A stretch of 64,000 nucleotides of DNA. Source: CAYQXJ01 sp964421565. GTDB lineage: Bacteria > Planctomycetota > Brocadiia > SM23-32. A model generated the notes under the pieces. It was not told the origin of the DNA and did not search any database. It was given only the letters and a program-made list of their open reading frames with translations. Location: NCBI GenBank assembly GCA_964421565.1, contig CAYQXJ010000004.1:1-64000 (forward strand), in the 5' to 3' direction. Made by a program: the position numbers and the translations under genes. Shown in pieces: positions 43,449 through 52,121 of the stretch; position 1 is the stretch's first letter; each line of letters starts with the position of its first letter.

Positions 43449-43487
43449 TGTGCAATCCCTTACGCGCACAGTGCGAGCGATTGCACA
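43449..43487. promoter_or_regulatory. Palindromic upstream sites, possible activator binding region
   Basis: TGTGCAAT (43449-43456) and its exact inverse ATTGCACA (43480-43487) are 31 bp apart, about three helical turns. Between them GCGCACA and GTGCGAG make a second pair, so two tandem GTGC/GCAC palindromes are formed. They lie 41-79 bp upstream of the -24 box, between the activator gene and the porin, where an enhancer for a sigma-54 activator is expected. They do not match the NifA TGT-N10-ACA or NtrC consensus. Confidence 0.45.
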
Positions 43488-43540
43488 GACGTAGACTGAC
43501 GGGGAGAATGCTACGCGGAGGTAGGAGCGTGGGGTTTTTC

Positions 43541-45103
43541 CTACTTGGATGTGCGGTACTTACGTGGCTGCAAATTGTGCTTCTTGACGCGCAAGCCCAT
43601 CACTCGCTCGGTGATTCCGAGGTCACGCGCGGCCTGCGCCATGTTGCCACCGGAAGCCCTCAGTGCCTTGATGATCATCTCACGCTCCACGGCGTCGAGT
43701 GTCGCCTGCAAAGTATCTCCACCGCTGACACCGTTCACGTCGACGCGCTGGACTGTGGGGGGCAGATGTTGGGACTCAACAGTGCCGTCCTGGACGAGCA
43801 GCACGGCCCGTTCCATGCAGTTCTCCAGTTCCCTCACGTTGCCGGGCCATCCGTAACCCATCATCATCTCAAGTGTCGGCTGCGATATGCCCGGGGCGGG
43901 TCGGCCGGCCCGGTTCGAGTACTTCTCCGCGAAATGGTTAGCCAGCAAAGGTATGTCCGTGCGGCGCTGCCGCAGCGGCGGCATGTGGATGGGGAAAACG
44001 TTGAGCCGGTAGTAGAGGTCCTGCCGGAAGTCGCCGTGCTCGATGAGGTCCTCCAGGTCGCGGTTTGTCGCAGCAATAACACGCACATTCACGCGAACGG
44101 TACTTACGCCACCGACGCGTTCGAACTCGCGCTCCTGGAGCACTCTAAGCAGCTTGATCTGGGTCGACGGGGACAGGTCGCCCACCTCGTCCAGGAAAAG
44201 AGTGCCTTCGTCGGCGAGTTCGAACCGGCCCTGCCTGCGATTGGTTGCACCGGTGAAAGCTCCCTTTTCGTGTCCGAAGAGCTCGCTCTCAATCACCGTT
44301 TCCGGTAATGCGGCGCAACTGACCTTCACGAAGGGCTTGTCCGCCCGGGGGCTATTGTAGTGGATTGCATGCGCTACGAGCTCCTTGCCCGTCCCACTCT
44401 CGCCGCGTATCAACACCGTGGCTTCGCTGTCGGCAACGGTAGCGATGAGGTCATATACAGCCTGCATAGCGGAGGAATCGCCGATGATGTTCCGCGGGCG
44501 GAAGCGGTCCTGAAGTTCTTCCTGTAGACGTCGGTTCTCGCGCAGCAGGCGCTGACGCTCTTCCTCAACCGTCTGGCGTACGCGCACGGCCTGCGCCACC
44601 ATCGAGGCGATAATGGACAGGAGGCGGACGTCCTCCGCGAGCGAGACGGACTCGTTGAAGAGCCGGTCGGCACTGAGAGTGCCAATCACTTCGGTTCCCA
44701 GCTTGATCGGCACACAGATGAAAGAGATGTCCTTCTTCTGTATGCCCTTGCGAGCGCGCGTACGGTCCAGGAACAGCGGGTTCTCCGAGATGCGTGGGAC
44801 AACAGCAGGCTCCCCGCTCTCCACAACCTTGCCCGTGACGCCCTCCCCCACACGGTAGCGCCCGCGTTCCATCTGCGTCCCCGAGAGACCATGTGCGGCC
44901 TCGATGCTGATCTGCCCCGTCTCGCGGTTCAGAAGGGTGAGTGTGCCGCGAGACATGCCCATGTGCTCAGCCAGCGCACGGAGCACGGGCCCAGCCACTT
45001 CCCCAAGGTCCATCTTGCTGCTGAGCGCTTCGCTGACCTCAAACAGGAGTGATAGCTCCGCCACTTCGCGACGCACTTCCGGCCGTGCCGTCTTCTCTGA
45101 CAT
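43541..45103 (-). CDS. NifA-type sigma-54-dependent transcriptional activator (GAF, AAA+, Fis)
   Basis: A 520-residue enhancer-binding protein. A GAF domain (about 20-175) is followed by a linker helix, the AAA+ domain with Walker A GESGTGKE at 234-241 and the sigma-54 contact loop GAFTGA at 281-286, and a C-terminal Fis-type helix-turn-helix (GGNMAQAARDLGITERVMGL). This is the NifA layout, in which the GAF domain binds 2-oxoglutarate; no nif genes are present, so it probably senses nitrogen state for the adjacent ammonium operons. ATG 45103 follows GGGAG. The C-terminal RKYRTSK is short. Confidence 0.9.
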   Translation of the reverse strand: MSEKTARPEVRREVAELSLLFEVSEALSSKMDLGEVAGPVLRALAEHMGMSRGTLTLLNRETGQISIEAAHGLSGTQMERGRYRVGEGVTGKVVESGEPAVVPRISENPLFLDRTRARKGIQKKDISFICVPIKLGTEVIGTLSADRLFNESVSLAEDVRLLSIIASMVAQAVRVRQTVEEERQRLLRENRRLQEELQDRFRPRNIIGDSSAMQAVYDLIATVADSEATVLIRGESGTGKELVAHAIHYNSPRADKPFVKVSCAALPETVIESELFGHEKGAFTGATNRRQGRFELADEGTLFLDEVGDLSPSTQIKLLRVLQEREFERVGGVSTVRVNVRVIAATNRDLEDLIEHGDFRQDLYYRLNVFPIHMPPLRQRRTDIPLLANHFAEKYSNRAGRPAPGISQPTLEMMMGYGWPGNVRELENCMERAVLLVQDGTVESQHLPPTVQRVDVNGVSGGDTLQATLDAVEREMIIKALRASGGNMAQAARDLGITERVMGLRVKKHNLQPRKYRTSK

Positions 45104-45160
45104 GTTCACTCCCGGACCGTCAACTGATTATCTGCGCAGCGGCTGCGCGCATCCTACAGA

Positions 45161-45189
45161 ATTGTAGCCTCATCACACACTGGCGTCAA
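45161..45189 (-). promoter_or_regulatory. Sigma-70 promoter of the NifA-type activator
   Basis: On the minus strand TTGACG (45189-45184), 17 bases, TACAAT (45166-45161). Both boxes match 5 of 6 positions and the expected start is near 45154. Confidence 0.6.
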
Positions 45190-45249
45190 CGTATCTGCCG
45201 CTGTGTAGACCGTACGGGCACATGAGGCAAGGGCAGGAACCGAAGCGTT

Positions 45250-46752
45250 TTACAGGCGGGACTCCAGAACCTCTATGTCTATCTTGCCGAGGAAACGGAT
45301 GATCTCGGCGGACATTTCCAACATGCTGCCCGGCGAGTTCAGGTCGCTGCGTACGATGGCGATGTGCGTGGCATCGTGGCCCCCGAGGGCAGCGTCAAGC
45401 GGCAACCACTCGCCGACGTAGGCTTCCGCCCACATGTGGTAGCCGAAACCGCCTCCCTGTGCGCCTGGAAGCACGGTGGCGTATACGAGTCCGCCCACAA
45501 CCCGACTCGGGATTCCGGCAGCCCGGGCGAGCGCCGCCACCAGCACCGCGTGTTCGCTGCAGTCCCCGGCCATCGCCCGCGCCGCCTCCCCAGCCGTGGC
45601 CATGCCCACGCCGAGGCCCTTGCTCACGATATGGTCGCTGACGTACGACTCGATGCTGCGTGCTGCCGGCGCTGCGAGGGTCTGTCCGCCCGTCGCCTCC
45701 GCCGCCATACGTCGGATCAGTTCATCGTCTGCCTCCAGCCACCGGTTGGGAGCAAGCAGTTCGCGGTATTCCTCGCCAGCATATGGCAATCGGTAGGTCT
45801 TTTCGGGCAGCATCGCACCATGGACTTCCACGACAACCCCCTCATTCGTCGGCCACTGTTTCTGCCAGGGCCCCGAGGGCGGCGACGCGGGTAGCTCGCC
45901 GGCCTTCCCCTTCAGCAGAACCTTCAGGTACCGAAGTTTACGCGCGTCGTTCAACAGGCGCTGCGGCTGCACGTAGCTGAGGGCCAGCAGTTCGGCAGGT
46001 CTGCTCTGAGCCTTGGCGATAGGTTCGGAGGCCTTAAGCAGTTCCAGTGCGAAGCCAGGAATCGGTGCCGTGCGAACGAGCCACGCGGCGCCCCCCTCGT
46101 CCAACCATTCGGCATTTACCACTCCCGGCAGAATGCTGTAAACCGTCTCGAGCCTATGCAGCCGCTTCGTGGCGCCGAAGACCTCTACCTCCTCACGGCC
46201 CCCTACCGTTACCTCGGCCGTGACGCTGCGGTTCGGCGCGTCCGGCACAAAGACTTGCGCTGTGTATTGCGTTCCCGGCTCGAAGCCCATGCGCATCTTG
46301 AGCTGATGCTCGCCGTACGGACCGAGCCCCTCCGGCGCCGGTATTCGCCGCGTCCGCTCTCCGCCCCCGGTGACGGTGGTGAGCAGCATCTCGTCCCCAA
46401 CCCGCCGGCCACGCACGGTCTGTTTTACAATGCCCTGGTCCAGCGTCTGCTCGAACGCAAGCACACTACCTGAAGCGTTTTCAAGGATGTCGGCATTCAG
46501 CTTCATGTTAAGACGAACGCCACCGCGCGCCAGAGCGAACTCCTGCCGCACGAGCGTCCGGTAGCGCATATCGCCAGCGCCGACCTCCTCAGTCACGCGG
46601 CTGTGTTGATAGCCGGCTTTCTGATCCGCCACGAAGATCGCATGCCAGTGCTCTTCGACCAGGCGTTCCTGCGCGTGCAGCGGGTGGCCGGCAATGCTGG
46701 CCATCAACAGGGAGAACGCCAGGGTCAACATGGCCCGAGCCGCTTGGCGCAT
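45250..46752 (-). CDS. Secreted transglutaminase-like (papain-fold) protein
   Basis: A 500-residue protein. A signal peptide (AMLTLAFSLLMASIAGHPLHAQ) is followed by about 320 residues of beta-rich sequence and then a transglutaminase-core domain with the triad Cys in GDCSEHAVL, His in FGYHMWAEAY and Asp in PLDAALGG. Bacterial members of this fold act as periplasmic proteases or amidases; the exact reaction is unknown. ATG 46752 has GAGG 9 bases before; a GTG five codons upstream is also in frame. No partner gene is evident. Confidence 0.8.
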   Translation of the reverse strand: MRQAARAMLTLAFSLLMASIAGHPLHAQERLVEEHWHAIFVADQKAGYQHSRVTEEVGAGDMRYRTLVRQEFALARGGVRLNMKLNADILENASGSVLAFEQTLDQGIVKQTVRGRRVGDEMLLTTVTGGGERTRRIPAPEGLGPYGEHQLKMRMGFEPGTQYTAQVFVPDAPNRSVTAEVTVGGREEVEVFGATKRLHRLETVYSILPGVVNAEWLDEGGAAWLVRTAPIPGFALELLKASEPIAKAQSRPAELLALSYVQPQRLLNDARKLRYLKVLLKGKAGELPASPPSGPWQKQWPTNEGVVVEVHGAMLPEKTYRLPYAGEEYRELLAPNRWLEADDELIRRMAAEATGGQTLAAPAARSIESYVSDHIVSKGLGVGMATAGEAARAMAGDCSEHAVLVAALARAAGIPSRVVGGLVYATVLPGAQGGGFGYHMWAEAYVGEWLPLDAALGGHDATHIAIVRSDLNSPGSMLEMSAEIIRFLGKIDIEVLESRL

Positions 46753-46815
46753 TTCGCGTATCCTCACTTAGTGCTGTGGATGGTTACTCGACATAATACA
46801 CCGCCTGAAGGAGGC

Positions 46816-47321
46816 TCACCACCCCATGGCATAAGTGGTGTCGCGCCGTGGCGTGGCGGCTGCACAGAGCAGGTGCGTGTCCGTGTCGATGCTCGCCGCC
46901 ATGGCATTTTGCCCACTCCATGGGCCAGCGACCTTGACCATATGCCCCCTATCCTGCAGAGCAGTCCGGACACTGTCCGGTATTCGCCCCTCCACGTAGA
47001 CCACACCCGGCTCAGCCACACGTGGCCAGAACGAACCCGGAAAGTGAGTGATGTAGAAGGCCCACCCACGCCGCTGATGGCGTGTATCCCGCCTTCGCGA
47101 GCGACATGCACAAGGATAGGGACCTCGCCGCCGATGCCATTCTGGTGCGGCTCCAGCACGGTCAACGCGAAACCCGTCGCAGCGCCAGCGTCGAAGGCGT
47201 TCCCCCCCGAGCCCAGGATGTGTATGCCTGCCTCGGTGGTCAGGTAATGCCCTGATGTCACTACCCCGCGGGTGCTTATGATGATGGGGCGGCCGCCCCT
47301 GTGAGTAGGGCTCGCCCGCAT
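46816..47321 (-). pseudogene. Gamma-glutamyltransferase pseudogene with large internal deletion
   Basis: The first 88 codons (47321-47058) read as the N-terminus of a GGT: RGVVTSGHYLTTEAGIHIL, GSGGNAFDAGAATGFALTVL, EPHQNGIGGEVPILVH. The frame then breaks, and a second frame (47019-46816) gives the family's C-terminus: VYVEGRIPDSVRTALQDRGH and AAATPRRDTTYAMGW ending at a stop. Some 350 residues, including the autocatalytic Thr region, are gone, so no active enzyme can form. The start (GAGGG before ATG) is intact. Confidence 0.75.
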
Positions 47322-47330
47322 CCGATTCCC

Positions 47331-47846
47331 TCAGAAGTGATTGGGCTCAAGGTCAGCACGGCGGGGAAGATAGAACAGCATCAGGAGAACCGTCTCCGCC
47401 GCCACGACCCAGAGCAGGGGCACCGTGCCCCACATTATCGTGTAGAACAACGCACCAGTACACGGCAAATCGGCAATCATCAGGAACACCAACTGCCGCT
47501 GCATCCACCCGTTCGCCACCGAGACACAAACGTCCTGCTCCTGAGGTACCTCGTTAAGCCGGCGGTCAATGAAGGCCCTGGCAGCGACAATCACCACTGG
47601 GGCCACAACTGCACCGATGGCTGCGGCCAGCAGCCCTCCCATCGGCACCGGCGGTCCCACAAATCCCCGCCACGCCAGGAGGTCCTCCGTCCCACGGCTC
47701 GCCAGGAAAGTAACAACGGCGACATATAAGATGGGACCGAAAGCAACGGCCGCCCAGATGAGGCGTGCGCGTTGCAGCAGATGCTCGGGACTGACCGAAG
47801 AATCCTCTGTGTCCCGCGGCACGTCTATGTCAGCCTCGCCGCCCAC
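47331..47846 (-). CDS. Small polytopic membrane protein, unknown function
   Basis: About 171 residues with four predicted helices (LIWAAVAFGPILYVAVVTFL, GGLLAAAIGAVVAPVVIVAA, VFLMIADLPCTGALFYTIM, VPLLWVVAAETVLLMLFYL) and short polar loops, ending RRADLEPNHF. No family recognised. The GTG at 47846 is chosen because GGAG lies 8 bases upstream; it overlaps the thuA-like gene by 22 bases, so the two are coupled. An ATG at 47879 and a GTG at 47822 are alternatives. Confidence 0.6.
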   Translation of the reverse strand: MGGEADIDVPRDTEDSSVSPEHLLQRARLIWAAVAFGPILYVAVVTFLASRGTEDLLAWRGFVGPPVPMGGLLAAAIGAVVAPVVIVAARAFIDRRLNEVPQEQDVCVSVANGWMQRQLVFLMIADLPCTGALFYTIMWGTVPLLWVVAAETVLLMLFYLPRRADLEPNHF

Positions 47847-48490
47847 TTGACGCACTCCAGGACATGTTCCTGGAACCATCCCTTATCCCATAGCTCCGGC
47901 GGATGCCCGAGAGCCGTGTAGATGACTCTTCCCTCTCCGTAGGTATGGCACCAGCCCATCGCATAGTCGTCATCCTCGCGATTGCCCTTGTCCAGGTCAA
48001 CTGTGGTGTTGTCCAGGGACATCAGGACATGGGTCTTCTGCCGGTCCCAGTTCTTGAAAGTGTAAATCTCGTCGTAAACTTCGAAATCCTGTCCGAGCAT
48101 TGCCGTCGCAGGGTGAGCCGTATCCTCGACGTGGATGCCGACCTTCTGCGTCCAGGGGTGCCCGTTGAACCAACCGCCTATGAGCTCGCCGTATTCGGGC
48201 CATTCGTAGAAAGTGTCCGTGGCATTGTGAATGCCGACGAGGCCCTTGCCGCCGCGCACGAAATCCAGGAACGCCTGCTTCTGCTCGTCATCCCAACGCA
48301 GGTCGCCTGTGGTTGCCATAATCAGCACGTCGAACTGGGCCAGGTTCTCCGGCGTAATCAGGCGGCTGCGCGCGGTTGTCACGGTTTCGAACAGGCCGCT
48401 GTCTGCTCCCATCTGCTTGATCGCCACCTCCGCGTGCGGCAGATAAGCATGTTCGAAGCCTTCGGAGTGTCTGCACATCAGAACCTTCAT
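47825..48490 (-). CDS. ThuA-like domain protein
   Basis: A 221-residue protein of the trehalose-utilisation ThuA family, a glutamine-amidotransferase-like flavodoxin fold. MKVLMCRHSEGFEHAYLPHAE, TTGDLRWDDEQKQAFLDFVR, GGKGLVGIHNATDTFYEWPE and GGWFNGHPWTQKV are the usual blocks, with the HNATD loop near the putative active site. ThuA helps make 3-keto sugars in rhizobia, and ThuA-like genes are very common in PVC genomes beside Gfo/Idh genes. The reaction here is not established. ATG 48490 follows GGAAGGG. Confidence 0.8.
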   Translation of the reverse strand: MKVLMCRHSEGFEHAYLPHAEVAIKQMGADSGLFETVTTARSRLITPENLAQFDVLIMATTGDLRWDDEQKQAFLDFVRGGKGLVGIHNATDTFYEWPEYGELIGGWFNGHPWTQKVGIHVEDTAHPATAMLGQDFEVYDEIYTFKNWDRQKTHVLMSLDNTTVDLDKGNREDDDYAMGWCHTYGEGRVIYTALGHPPELWDKGWFQEHVLECVKWAARLT

Positions 48491-48567
48491 GGCTACGCCC
48501 TTCCTTGAACAGTGATCTTCCCAGTGCTGGGGGAGCCTACCTCTGCACATCGCCGGCGTCAAGCACT

Positions 48568-49131
48568 TCAGAGGCCGAGTCGGTCGGCGATGCTCTTCAT
48601 GGCCTCCAATACTGTGTCGACGTGTCCCCGGAGGGAGACGGCAAGCTCCTCGGCCCCACGTTCGATCTGCTGACGATCGACGCCGGCAGCGAAGCGTTGC
48701 TCATCCCATTTCTTCAGCACGGAATCGACCTCCACGTCTCTAATCTTCTTCGATGGTCGCACAAGGGCCACGGCGACGATCAGGCCGGTCAGCTCGTCCA
48801 CCGCGAAGATGGCCTTCTTCAGCGGGCTATCAAGCGGCTCAGCAGTATGTTCGGCGTGAGCCAGAATCGCGCGGCACAGGTCGTCGTGATAGCCGTGTTC
48901 GCGCAACCACTGCACTCCTTTGAAAGGATGATCCTGGAGCGTGTTGAACCGTTCATAGTCGAAATCGTGCAGCAGCCCCACGACGCCCCACCTGTCGGGA
49001 TCGCCTCCCAGCTTCTCCGCATAGGCCCGCATGGCCGCCTCGACGGCATATGCATGCTTGCGCAGGTTCCGGCTCTTGGTCCACTCCTTCAGTATACGGT
49101 CGGCCTCCTCGCGGCTTGGCCATCTGTCCAT
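48568..49131 (-). CDS. HD-domain phosphohydrolase
   Basis: A 187-residue metal-dependent HD protein. The sequence LRKHAYAVEAAMRAYAEK, GVVGLLHDFDYERF, HPFKGVQWLREHGY and ILAHAEHT supplies the His/Asp ligands in order. Such proteins hydrolyse nucleotides or phosphate esters. Two adjacent ATGs exist; 49131 is preferred because GGAGG is 5 bases before it. It is divergent from the glutaredoxin-like gene. Confidence 0.82.
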   Translation of the reverse strand: MDRWPSREEADRILKEWTKSRNLRKHAYAVEAAMRAYAEKLGGDPDRWGVVGLLHDFDYERFNTLQDHPFKGVQWLREHGYHDDLCRAILAHAEHTAEPLDSPLKKAIFAVDELTGLIVAVALVRPSKKIRDVEVDSVLKKWDEQRFAAGVDRQQIERGAEELAVSLRGHVDTVLEAMKSIADRLGL

Positions 49132-49314
49132 CATGTCCTCCGTAATCCGTTGGTGCCCTGCTCCGCGCATTGTAAGACGCAAGAACCGCCGAGCAAAACG
49201 CACTGCGGGCCCGCAAACGGTTTGCGCAAGTCGGGCGTGTGCGATAGCATAGAGATTGAGCGGTTCGGGGCACACGTCGGTCGCGGAATCGATAAACACG
49301 GTGCAAACGTCGGC

Positions 49315-49611
49315 ATGGTAACCCTTTACTGTCGCCAGAACTGTCCCCGGTGCACGTCTCTGGCCGAGGAACTGCAAAGTCTCGCCATCAGGTCGCAGAC
49401 CGTGACAGTGCCCGCCGGCGCCTCCCTGCCCCGCGAACTCCCGAAGTGCGTTCACCTTCCCGTGCTCGTCGACGATGGCGAGCTCTACCAAGGTGCCGAA
49501 GCCGTCCTGGAGCGTATCAGCCAGCTGGAGGAGCTGCGCCAGCTCTGGTACAGGTTCCAGAGCGACGTCTGTTATTGCGACGAAAGCAACACCACCACGG
49601 AAGCCGATTAG
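49315..49611 (+). CDS. Glutaredoxin-like small protein
   Basis: A 98-residue protein. MVTLYCRQNCPRCTSLAEEL has the thioredoxin-fold CxxC at residues 11-14, and HLPVLVDDGELYQGAEAV matches the cis-Pro and Gly-containing C-terminal half of glutaredoxins. The tail carries an additional CYC pair (SDVCYCDESN), perhaps for metal or redox work. No ribosome binding site is clear before ATG 49315, which is otherwise placed right at the domain start. The next gene begins 27 bp later on the same strand. Confidence 0.65.
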   Translation: MVTLYCRQNCPRCTSLAEELQSLAIRSQTVTVPAGASLPRELPKCVHLPVLVDDGELYQGAEAVLERISQLEELRQLWYRFQSDVCYCDESNTTTEAD

Positions 49612-49638
49612 ACTGCTGCCCATCCCTGTGTGCAAGCT

Positions 49639-50595
49639 ATGTCAGTAGGCGGAATCGAATCCGTTCGTGTTTGCGGCCACCAGACCTCTGTTGATTCCTT
49701 CGCGGCGTGTCTGCAAGCAGCTCTGGACTACTGGGGTCGGGACGTTCCTTACGACTGCATTGCGGGCCTCAGTGGCGCTGCATTCTCACCGGCGTATGAC
49801 CCCGGTCAGAAATGCGCAGCGTGGTGGATGGAAGCTGGGGGCGACATCCGCGTCAGCTTCCTCGGCCATGCTCTCGGCTTCACAGTGCAGCGCGCCGTGC
49901 TCGGAGATGGCCCGGGCCAGGTCCCGCAACCCCTGATGGCTGCTCACGCTCGGGAGAGCCTGGCCAGGGGTGGCGTGGTACTGTGCAGGACCGATCCCAT
50001 CTGGAGCCTGGCCACGTGCTGGGACGATGATCGCTTCTGCCTCGCCGGTCCCGAGGGCAGCCATGACGTGATCCGTGTTCCCGGCGAGATGACGGTCTAC
50101 TTCCTGGAACCCGCCCCACGCAGCTTGACAAGTTGCGAAGTGTTGCGCGCGGCCATCGGCTTCGGCACATTCGTAACCACCTGTAGTTGTGATCGCGCCG
50201 AGGCTCGATTCGGTGGTCGGCTGTATGATGCCTGGTCAGAGCGAATGCGCGAGGATGCCTTCTGCCCTGCCTGTGGCGACGAGGAATGGCGTTGCGCAGC
50301 GCGAACGGTTAGCCGCTGCCGCGGCACTCATCTTGCGGCCGTCCGTTTCCTGAACCGCGGGTACTCCTTCCTCAAGGACTGCCGGGCCGCCGATTCGCTG
50401 CGCGATGCTGCCTGTACCTATGCCGCCATGGCCAGCGTTCTGGCTCCTCACACAGCCGAACGTCTGCAGCAGCAATGGCAGGATGCCCCCGCCCGCCAGG
50501 ATCTGGCGCGAGCGGTGGAGCGCGTCCGCCAGATGCACGGTCACGTGGCGTCGCAACTCCAGTCGGCCGACCAGGCGCTTTCGTCGCCGTCGTAG
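49639..50595 (+). CDS. BtrH/C39-peptidase-like hypothetical protein
   Basis: A 318-residue soluble protein. The N-terminus SVRVCGHQTSVDSFAACLQA, with DYWGRDVPYDCIAGLSGAAFSP, resembles the first domain of BtrH and C39-like Cys peptidases, where the pattern of a DxxxC helix followed by a Gly-Leu-Ser-Gly-Ala-Phe strand is common. The middle has CPACGDEEW, a zinc-ribbon-like pair. The C-terminal 100 residues are helical. Catalytic residues cannot be assigned with confidence; an ancestral peptidase fold with a different role is possible. ATG 49639 is used; GTG 49630 is also in frame. Confidence 0.5.
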   Translation: MSVGGIESVRVCGHQTSVDSFAACLQAALDYWGRDVPYDCIAGLSGAAFSPAYDPGQKCAAWWMEAGGDIRVSFLGHALGFTVQRAVLGDGPGQVPQPLMAAHARESLARGGVVLCRTDPIWSLATCWDDDRFCLAGPEGSHDVIRVPGEMTVYFLEPAPRSLTSCEVLRAAIGFGTFVTTCSCDRAEARFGGRLYDAWSERMREDAFCPACGDEEWRCAARTVSRCRGTHLAAVRFLNRGYSFLKDCRAADSLRDAACTYAAMASVLAPHTAERLQQQWQDAPARQDLARAVERVRQMHGHVASQLQSADQALSSPS

Positions 50596-50738
50596 AATTC
50601 CTGACCTATCGGGCGGCTCTTGTGCACCGTCCCTGGCCCGGCCGACCTCGTGAAACCAGGCCGCCTGTGCTCACTTGCGGCGAGGGTTCAGCAGCGCTTA
50701 GGATTCTGCTGGTACAGGGCCAAGCCAAGGAGCGGGTC

Positions 50739-52034
50739 GTGAACCTGTTCAGAGCACAACGCACAGGCGGCAGCCTGAATAACGGAAGGGCACTTGGATG
50801 CCTCATGTTCTTCGGTCTGCCCTTCCTGTTCGCCGGGCTCGGAGTCCTGGCCTGGGCGGCGTACAGTTGGTCAACCTACCTGTCTGCGCGTTCCTGGCAG
50901 CCTGCAGACGCCGCCGTGCTCGATCTCGAGTTCGAGACGCACTCGGGAGACGACGGCGACACCTACAGCGTAGCTGTGAAGTATGAGTACACATTCAACG
51001 GGCGGACAGTGCGCGGCGATCGCGTGGATATCATGGGGGCGAGTTCCAGCAACTACCGGCATCACCGGGTCCGCTATGAAGAGCTGCTCGAACACAAGCA
51101 GTCCGGCGAGCCGATTACGGTTTGGGTCAACCCCGAGGAACCGACACGATCGGTCATCTACCGCGAAGCCGATACGTGGATGTACGCGATGATACCCTTC
51201 GGTCTGGTATTCGCCAGCGCTGGGATAGGAATGTTCGCGGCCGGTGCTTACTCCATGCACAGAAGCTCCAAACTGGCGGAAATTGCTGCACACGACGCAA
51301 ACCGGCTCTGGAACACACGCGAAGACTGGGCGAAAGGCTTCGTGAAGCCAAGCACCGGGAAGGAAATGCTCGTGGGCTGGGGCTTCGGCTTGGGGCTTAC
51401 CGTGTTCCTCTCCATCTTTGTAATCGTGATGTTGTCGGAGGGTGCACCAACCTTTGCGTGGGTGGTCATTGGCATATTCAGCCTGATCGCGTTCGCCATG
51501 CTGGCCAGAGCCATCTCCACCACTCTGCGCTACCTTGTGCATGGAACTCCGATGCTCTATCTGGGCGAGGTACCCATCGTGCCCGGCCGAACTGTGACGG
51601 GGGCCGTACGAACGCACAAACCGCTGGCAACCGATCGCTGGACGCTCCAACTGAAGTGCTTCCTGGGGCATGCAAGCAACAACTCCAGCAGCGACGCCAA
51701 GCGGCAGATGCGAGAGATCACGCGCAGGCTGCGGGACGCCACAGGCCAGCACGCGGCATTGAGGCGGAGTAGCTGGCGGGGCTCCTGCGCGTACAGCGAG
51801 CGACTTTCCCCCGCCGGCGAACCGACCACCGATAGTTCCGGCCGCATTATGCTGCCCGTGTCCATCGCCGTGCCGGATGGGGTGTCTGCCTGCTCGTTGG
51901 AAGCCCCGCTCACCGTTACCTGGGTGCTGGAGGTGAAGGCGCGCGCCTTCCCGCTCTCATTCTCTGCAAGTTTCGACCTCCCCGTCTTCTACGCGGACGA
52001 AGAAGAGATCGAACGCCCATCCGAGCTGGCCTGA
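50739..52034 (+). CDS. DUF3592-type membrane protein
   Basis: A 431-residue membrane protein. A helix (GCLMFFGLPFLFAGLGVLAWAA) is followed by a beta domain (QPADAAVLDLEFETHSGDDG, VKYEYTFNGRTVRGDRVDI), two further helices, then a pair of helices (GFGLGLTVFLSIFVIVMLSE and AWVVIGIFSLIAFAMLA) and a large C-terminal beta region. The beta domain after the first helix (VKYEYTFNGRTVRGD, VWVNPEEPTRS) is the DUF3592 pattern. Function unknown. GTG 50739 follows AAGGAG; the longer upstream frame is unlike a protein. It lies alone between the BtrH-like gene and the fusion. Confidence 0.65.
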   Translation: MNLFRAQRTGGSLNNGRALGCLMFFGLPFLFAGLGVLAWAAYSWSTYLSARSWQPADAAVLDLEFETHSGDDGDTYSVAVKYEYTFNGRTVRGDRVDIMGASSSNYRHHRVRYEELLEHKQSGEPITVWVNPEEPTRSVIYREADTWMYAMIPFGLVFASAGIGMFAAGAYSMHRSSKLAEIAAHDANRLWNTREDWAKGFVKPSTGKEMLVGWGFGLGLTVFLSIFVIVMLSEGAPTFAWVVIGIFSLIAFAMLARAISTTLRYLVHGTPMLYLGEVPIVPGRTVTGAVRTHKPLATDRWTLQLKCFLGHASNNSSSDAKRQMREITRRLRDATGQHAALRRSSWRGSCAYSERLSPAGEPTTDSSGRIMLPVSIAVPDGVSACSLEAPLTVTWVLEVKARAFPLSFSASFDLPVFYADEEEIERPSELA

Positions 52035-52121
52035 CCCGACTGCACGCGCGGTGGCGCGCTTTGACCGGCATTGCTGCGCCTGCTACATTGCTGCGGGCTC
52101 CGCCTTGAAGGGAACAAAAAG

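Noticed and set aside
43541..45103. Naming the activator nifA and inferring nitrogen fixation
   Set aside because: Domain layout matches NifA, but no nif structural genes or NifA-type upstream sites are visible.
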